Shown: positions 58,873-64,000 of the stretch, in pieces
How the letters are laid out: the number at the start of each line of letters is the position of its first letter
Numbering within the stretch: the first letter of the stretch is position 1
NCBI GenBank assembly: GCA_903813345.2
Contig: CAIIXF020000005.1
Location: forward strand, 6,759,375-6,823,374
From: Owenia fusiformis
Taxonomy: Eukaryota; Annelida; Polychaeta; Sabellida; Oweniidae
Length of the DNA: 64,000 nucleotides
Direction: 5' to 3'
Translations under genes and position numbers: made by a program
The notes under the pieces: model-generated
What the model saw: the letters and a program-made list of their open reading frames with translations, nothing else
Told to the model about the DNA's origin: nothing
Databases searched by the model: none

Positions 58873-61800
58873 GTTATATAGAACCTTTCTGACATCATAA
58901 TACTAAATCAAAGTAGGTAATTGCTTTCATTTTGATAAACCAAACCCTTTAGCCACATACAATGGTAGATGATTTATTAAGTAGAATTTAATAGAAATAC
59001 ATTTTCGTTTAATATATACATTATAAAGAATTCACAGAAGTGTAATAGAAATGTAAAAAGCTGGCAAAATGTTCTTAACTAATTGAGAAAGGAAGTGGAT
59101 GCCACTAATTGATGTTTTTCGTTTTGTGTTTTTTTTGACAGGATGGCCAAAACAAGTTTGCATGCTGTATGTTAAACATTATTGTTCAATATTTCTATTT
59201 TCAACATACCTTTGAGTTGATATCATGTGTGTTATGTACAATTAAACCTGTATGAAGGAACATCTTAGTATATTTCTAATATAAAGGCATAAAGGCATGA
59301 AAACACAGTTGTAGGCCTAACAAGGATTTATTTTCAGCATGCATTCAATAGTCTTGTTTCAAAAAAGTTACTGATGATGAATATCTATCTGATATTGTTG
59401 TAATTTGTTTACCTACTGTTGTTATTTGTACCATATGGCTTTAAATTGTTTTAGAGGTACACTGGTACAGGTATTCAACTTTGAGAGGTTTTACTGTCTG
59501 TATTTAACTTATTTTTGATATAGTGTTTTACATGTGGTTGAGTGATATTAAATAAAACTGAATAAAACTTTGAACTGACAGCAACATAGATAGATTTATT
59601 TTTGTTTGTTTTATTCAGGATTTTACCACTCATAATGTACAATCAAAGGAATGTAATAAATCACATGTTGAGAATAAGGCACACATGTTTAAAACACTTT
59701 AAATCATTTTAAAGATATCGAGACATACTTCAACAAATATTAATGAATTTTAAACCTTTTGAGATCATGACAATCTTAAGCAAAACAGAACTTAAAACTA
59801 ACAACATGCATTTGGCATAAGTGTTTATAGACGTTTATATAACAGGAGTACATCTACACAGGCTGTTGGTGTTAACATTTTGGAGGACAGAAATACACTT
59901 AAAGGTGCAGTTAATATTTGTTAAAAATTCCTCTGGCCTCTTAAAAAAAGCTTGAGGTATGTTAAGCGGACTACGTATCTGAAACAAATCTTTGAAATGT
60001 AAAGAAGCTTCAGCGGTGAAAATAGAAATGTTTCTGCAAGTGATTTGTCGGAGATACGTATGAGGACAGTTAAACACTTGAGTTTTGAGATATAGGTTGC
60101 ATGTAGAGAGATAACCCTAGGACCCCTCAACTCCCAAACTTTTCTAACTTTACTTTCTCAAATATCTCTACAGAGGATCCTAGTGCCTGGAGTGGGACCT
60201 CTTGCTGAAAGTTGAAACTCCTACAACTCCTGGAGATCTCATTACCATGAGAAATCTCTATTGACATTAGAAAAGTTCTATGTTTCCTGATTGAGGTCTC
60301 TGAAATACAAGATATAATTGTAAGTCCCAAAATTTGATAATACATGGATTTTTAGCAGGATAATACAGGATTAGTAATGGAATAAAACATATATTTATTT
60401 AAGTAACAGACTTATAACACAATTCTGGAACATCTGGAGTAGTGACTTGATAATACATAAAGTAGTAACAGGATAATAAATGGATGGATTAGTAACAGGA
60501 TAACAGGATCCAAAGATGAATTAATGATAGCAATATAAATACATGACATGGAATAGTGGTAGGATAATCCATAAATTAGTAACAGGATAATAGATAGATT
60601 AGTAACAAGATAATAGATGGATTAGTGACAGGATAAAGTGACAGGATAATCCATAAATAAGTGATGGATTATAGTTGGATAAGTGACATGATAATACATA
60701 GATTGAGGTCAGTTACACATACATAAGTTACACAAAAAACACATGGATTAATAGTGGGAGTATATCATACAGATTTAGAGATAACTTATGGATTTAGAAA
60801 ACACGGTGTAGTAACATATGGATTAGTGCAAACTATTAATCCTTAATCTTCTATGGATTTATGCTGCCAGCTTGAAGGATAATCCCAAGTCAGCTGTTAT
60901 AGTTGATGTAAATTGGAAAGAAGAGACCTTAAGTTATTTTAGTCCTGATACGTCTAGAAAAGTGAGCTAGGGTTTTTTATCACCTGGATTAAGTAGCCAG
61001 GTGAAAGGATTAGACTTAGCAGAGATCCAAGCACAGACAGACACATATACTACAACTAAACGGACTTGATGTACTTTTTAGAGATCCTTTATAGGCTTGT
61101 ATGTGTAACATTTTGGATGTCTGCATCCTGCAAAAGTCAGTTTTAAGTAAACATATAGAGACTAGTTGATATACTTTATTCGAACAACACACGTTGATAC
61201 ATTTCATGAGGAGCTAATTTTGGTTTGAAACTGACCTCTGAGTGTGCTGGTGAGAGCTGGCAATTCGAGGGGTGCAATTTGAACAACATTTGGAAAGGAA
61301 AAGGAATCACAGGTCAGCTTTTTCTCTCTGCAAGTTTTTGGGACTTTCCAGACTCAGGAAATACAATAGAGGATCACAATCACATAAGAAGGTCTTTAGT
61401 AGTAATAATCCACACATTGTTTTTTAATGGTGTACAAGAATCTACAATAGAAAATCACCAGACATTGAACAGATTCTAGTCAAATATTAGACACGGACCA
61501 CCATCTGGCTAACCTGATTACCAGCAGATAACAGACATAACCAAGTTATTCATAAATTGTAGAGAAGCCACCACATCCTGAAGTAATATATAGCTCATAA
61601 GTTTATTGAGTCTATTGATCCAATATTTGATGCTCAAGTACTGTACGCAATTAAGACACTGAAATATTTTCTTGCTTCATTTATGTATAAATGAATTACT
61701 TGGACCCAGATGGACTGTTGGATTATTAGCTATAAATCCCTTTAACTCATAGGTCTGATTATAAAGCTGCTCATATTATACCCCATGGGGATTAAATTGG

Positions 61801-62040
61801 TTGTCATTGGAGGATGCAAGATTATTAGATAATTGCTTACTGTAAACTTGGAAGCAAACATTGGATGGCAGCCCAACAGTGCAGAACACCCTGACTCAGT
61901 GACATTACTTTATCAGTTTATTGGAAGCTGGATATTGGACCATCTCTGCCGAGCCAGCCAGCCATCCAGCTTTATATAACCAGGTATAGGCTGTTGCGTA
62001 TTATACAAACATCAGTTCAGTGTAAAGGAACAAATTCAAT
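58873..62040. other. Intron-like DNA with a ggataatacat repeat
   Basis: At 60355-60720 the words 'gattagtaacaggataata' and 'gataatacatagatt' recur about fifteen times at irregular spacing, a decayed minisatellite. No exon found elsewhere; the ORF at 61225-61479 has no supporting signal. Confidence 0.4.
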
Positions 62041-62180
62041 GGGGAGGTTTCGCACAATGGGTTACAGCTAAAACCTATCCGCAACCATATCTCATTTTAA
62101 TTGAACTACTATGCGTAAATCTGGTGAATACATTACAGATTTTAGATACATTGAGTTAAAAATATTGTGCGAAACCTCTC
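62041..62180. repeat. 140-bp MITE with ggaggtttcgcacaat ends
   Basis: ggggaggtttcgcacaatgg and attgtgcgaaacctctc are inverted ends around an AT-rich core. Confidence 0.75.
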
Positions 62181-63680
62181 TAATATATATTTATAATAAC
62201 ATGTGTAGCTACAAACATTTTTTTATATTTAGCATTTATGATTATTATCTAACTCTAACAATTCAATTCTAAATTTTTGGAATTATGATTTGTCCTCCAG
62301 TGATTGATACTACGACCTCAATTATGGCTCTGAATTAGATGGTGCATTTTACACTCCATTCAGTATTCTTCAGAGATGTATGTTCCAGATAACTTATTTT
62401 GTTTTGTCTTTATCTGTATTCTGGCAGATGGATGATATTCTGTATATGCAGCATCAGTCAAAATATCTTCACTTTTATTCAAGCATTTGGGGAAGCTTTG
62501 TTCTTATTCAAAGTTTTAGATTAAAACCAAACTATTGGAGTTGCAATTTGAACCTTTGAATTACATGCCTTTACATGTATTAGTTGTCAACATTAAATTA
62601 CCTTTTAATCATTAATTTATAACTTTGCCCCTAGTTGAAGTTTAAAAAAGATTTGCCTGATTCGACTCTAGATGATATCAGATTGTATAAACGCAGATTG
62701 AAGTAAAAAGGTCAGTATATGTAATTAAAGTCAGATATTTTGTGTTCTGGAATTTCTTCATATAGATTTGCAGCTAAGATAAACCAACCTGTTTACATAA
62801 TTATGCCTTGGTATCATTCTTAGTCATAAGTTTATGAGAGGGGGGACCATTGGCAATGTGGATGATAAATGAAACTATTATGTCATCTTGTGGCAGGTTA
62901 GGTGCGGTAAAGCCAGGAATTTCCTGGTTTACTTCAGTTATGTCATCATTAGTTATCAAGAAATGCCAATTAGATTATCTAAATATTGTTTCAGTAAATG
63001 GATAAAGCAATAGAACAGACAGGGGATCTTGAAAGTTACTTCAGTCAAAATCACACACTTCTTATTTACATGATCACATAACAGGGATGACATTGTAACA
63101 TTATCACTCAAATATCAGGTGTTTTGACACTTGTCTTTTAACTCAACATGTAGAGAATTATAGAGTACATGACTGTACTTCTGCAAAAATCATGTTTACA
63201 ACTGCAATTGCTATTATTTTGTGTTGAAAGTTTTGAAGGTTGTTTTAGATGGAAAAGCAATTTGAGCAACTTGATTGTGTTGGTTTGTGTCTCTCATTGG
63301 GAAGTGTTTGTTTGGTAATTGCTTCCAGTCTGTAGTTCAGCTGATTAGATTTTCGATAAACATTTAGATTTATGTAAGCTCTAAAAGAGAAATGCACTGT
63401 CTACATTTGAGGGCTTGGAACTCTGAGTATTCCATCAATCTTTGAGTGCAGTACTTGTGTTGCCATTTTGGATCTTTATGTTATTTTCACGTTCATCATG
63501 TTCAGTGGTGATTCCCTCAAAGGTCGTACAAGACCCCCCATTTCCAGCTCCAGCTGCTCCTTATCGGTGAATATGATTCAGGTTTACCTGATAAACATCC
63601 ATAGGTAAACCTCAGGTATTTCCCTGCAGTAAACACAGTGTTGAATTCACAATTGGCTACCTCTTATAACGACGTGTTAG
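62181..63680. other. Non-coding sequence before the last ORF
   Basis: No repeat or gene recognised. The last few hundred bases may contain a promoter for the ORF starting at 63681 or 63810. Confidence 0.3.
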
Positions 63681-64000
63681 ATGTTACCAAACTATTTTGA
63701 GAGAAGATATTTTGACTTGTTGCACATAGAGATTGATGTTGCATATGAAGCTTATCTTACACAGCGAGCTTCTCTGGTAATCATTACTGTAACATATAAT
63801 ACTAGGTATATGGATCGAGACAGCTCTACTGGTTTTTTCAGGGATCCGTCTCATCTTCGAAGGTCAGGTGGGATTGGAGGACTTAGAGGCCATACTAGAC
63901 ACAGTAAAGATCTTGGTGGATTCCTGGATTCGGACATATTTGATGATTTGCTTAGCCGAGGATTCGGTCATCATCGCATGAGGTCTAAAATACGCAACTT
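63681..64000 (+). CDS. Partial ORF running off the window edge
   Basis: After an in-frame TAG at 63678 an ATG at 63681 opens a frame that stays open to the edge (106 codons). A second ATG at 63810 is the more protein-like start (MDRDSSTGFFRDPSHLRRSG). It leads into a Gly/Arg/His-rich stretch (GGIGGLRGHTRHSKDLGG) and FLDSDIFDDLLSRGFGHH. It may be an alternative first exon of the C1-domain gene to the left, since strand and distance allow this, or a separate gene. The CAG at 63839-63841 could also be an acceptor, so the upstream codons may be intronic. Family not recognised. Confidence 0.45.
   Translation, partial: MLPNYFERRYFDLLHIEIDVAYEAYLTQRASLVIITVTYNTRYMDRDSSTGFFRDPSHLRRSGGIGGLRGHTRHSKDLGGFLDSDIFDDLLSRGFGHHRMRSKIRN

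Noticed and set aside
59142-59200. Candidate next exon for the C1-domain gene after a tttgacag acceptor
   Set aside because: In the required phase it reads RWPKQVCMLYV without the CxxC/HxxC pattern that the second half of a C1 domain needs.

Overview
This window is animal nuclear DNA. It is AT-rich, with small GT-AG exons set in long introns full of transposon remnants, MITE-like inverted-repeat elements and minisatellites. Two conserved spliced genes (snRNP protein G and NF-YA) and the repeat style (arrays of 'ggcggccatttt' units, cggacgga/ccgtccgt runs, many foldback elements) suggest a marine invertebrate, possibly a lophotrochozoan or invertebrate deuterostome. The species cannot be told from the sequence.

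Layout. 0.2-1.1 kb: a two-exon unrecognised gene on the minus strand. 1.5-5 kb: minisatellite and transposon-derived ORF fragments. 5.1-14.1 kb: a three-level transposon nest. A TIR element contains a tandem LTR retrotransposon (LTR-gag-LTR-gag-LTR, period 3043 bp), whose first LTR contains a 516-bp TTAA-flanked MITE. 14.2-17.4 kb: the 3' part of a gene with three duplicated in-frame micro-exons, a stop exon and a 3'-UTR exon. 18.5-19.5 kb: an inverted pair of tRNA-Arg-like SINEs and a tandem repeat. 20.7-25.2 kb: SNRPG (minus, four exons), its introns holding foldback elements. 25.5-29.8 kb: a 4.3-kb long-TIR element with a 1-kb minisatellite. 31.6-39.9 kb: a short, divergent NF-YA-like gene (plus). 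Its first intron carries, antisense, a two-exon gene for a secreted mGluR-like Venus-flytrap protein that ends in a GPI-type signal instead of a 7TM domain. 40.7-44 kb: hairpin, minisatellite, and a mariner-type element split by a hAT-like element full of ctcccgt units. 44.3-48.8 kb: a two-HMG-box (HMGB-like) gene (minus) with a decayed pogo/Tigger transposase and several MITEs in its introns. 51.6-52.1 kb: the first coding exon of a C1-domain protein resembling RASSF1/5 (plus). 52.1-63.7 kb: apparent intronic or intergenic DNA with minisatellites and MITEs. 63.7-64 kb: an ORF running off the right edge.

The genes are unrelated housekeeping and regulatory genes rather than one pathway: splicing, CCAAT-box transcription, chromatin and signalling. 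The most interesting items are the GPI-anchored flytrap protein nested in the NF-YA intron, the NF-YA copy with an altered DNA-contact motif, the gag-only tandem LTR retrotransposon, the micro-exon gene, and the unusually clean series of nested transposons whose target-site duplications can be read directly.
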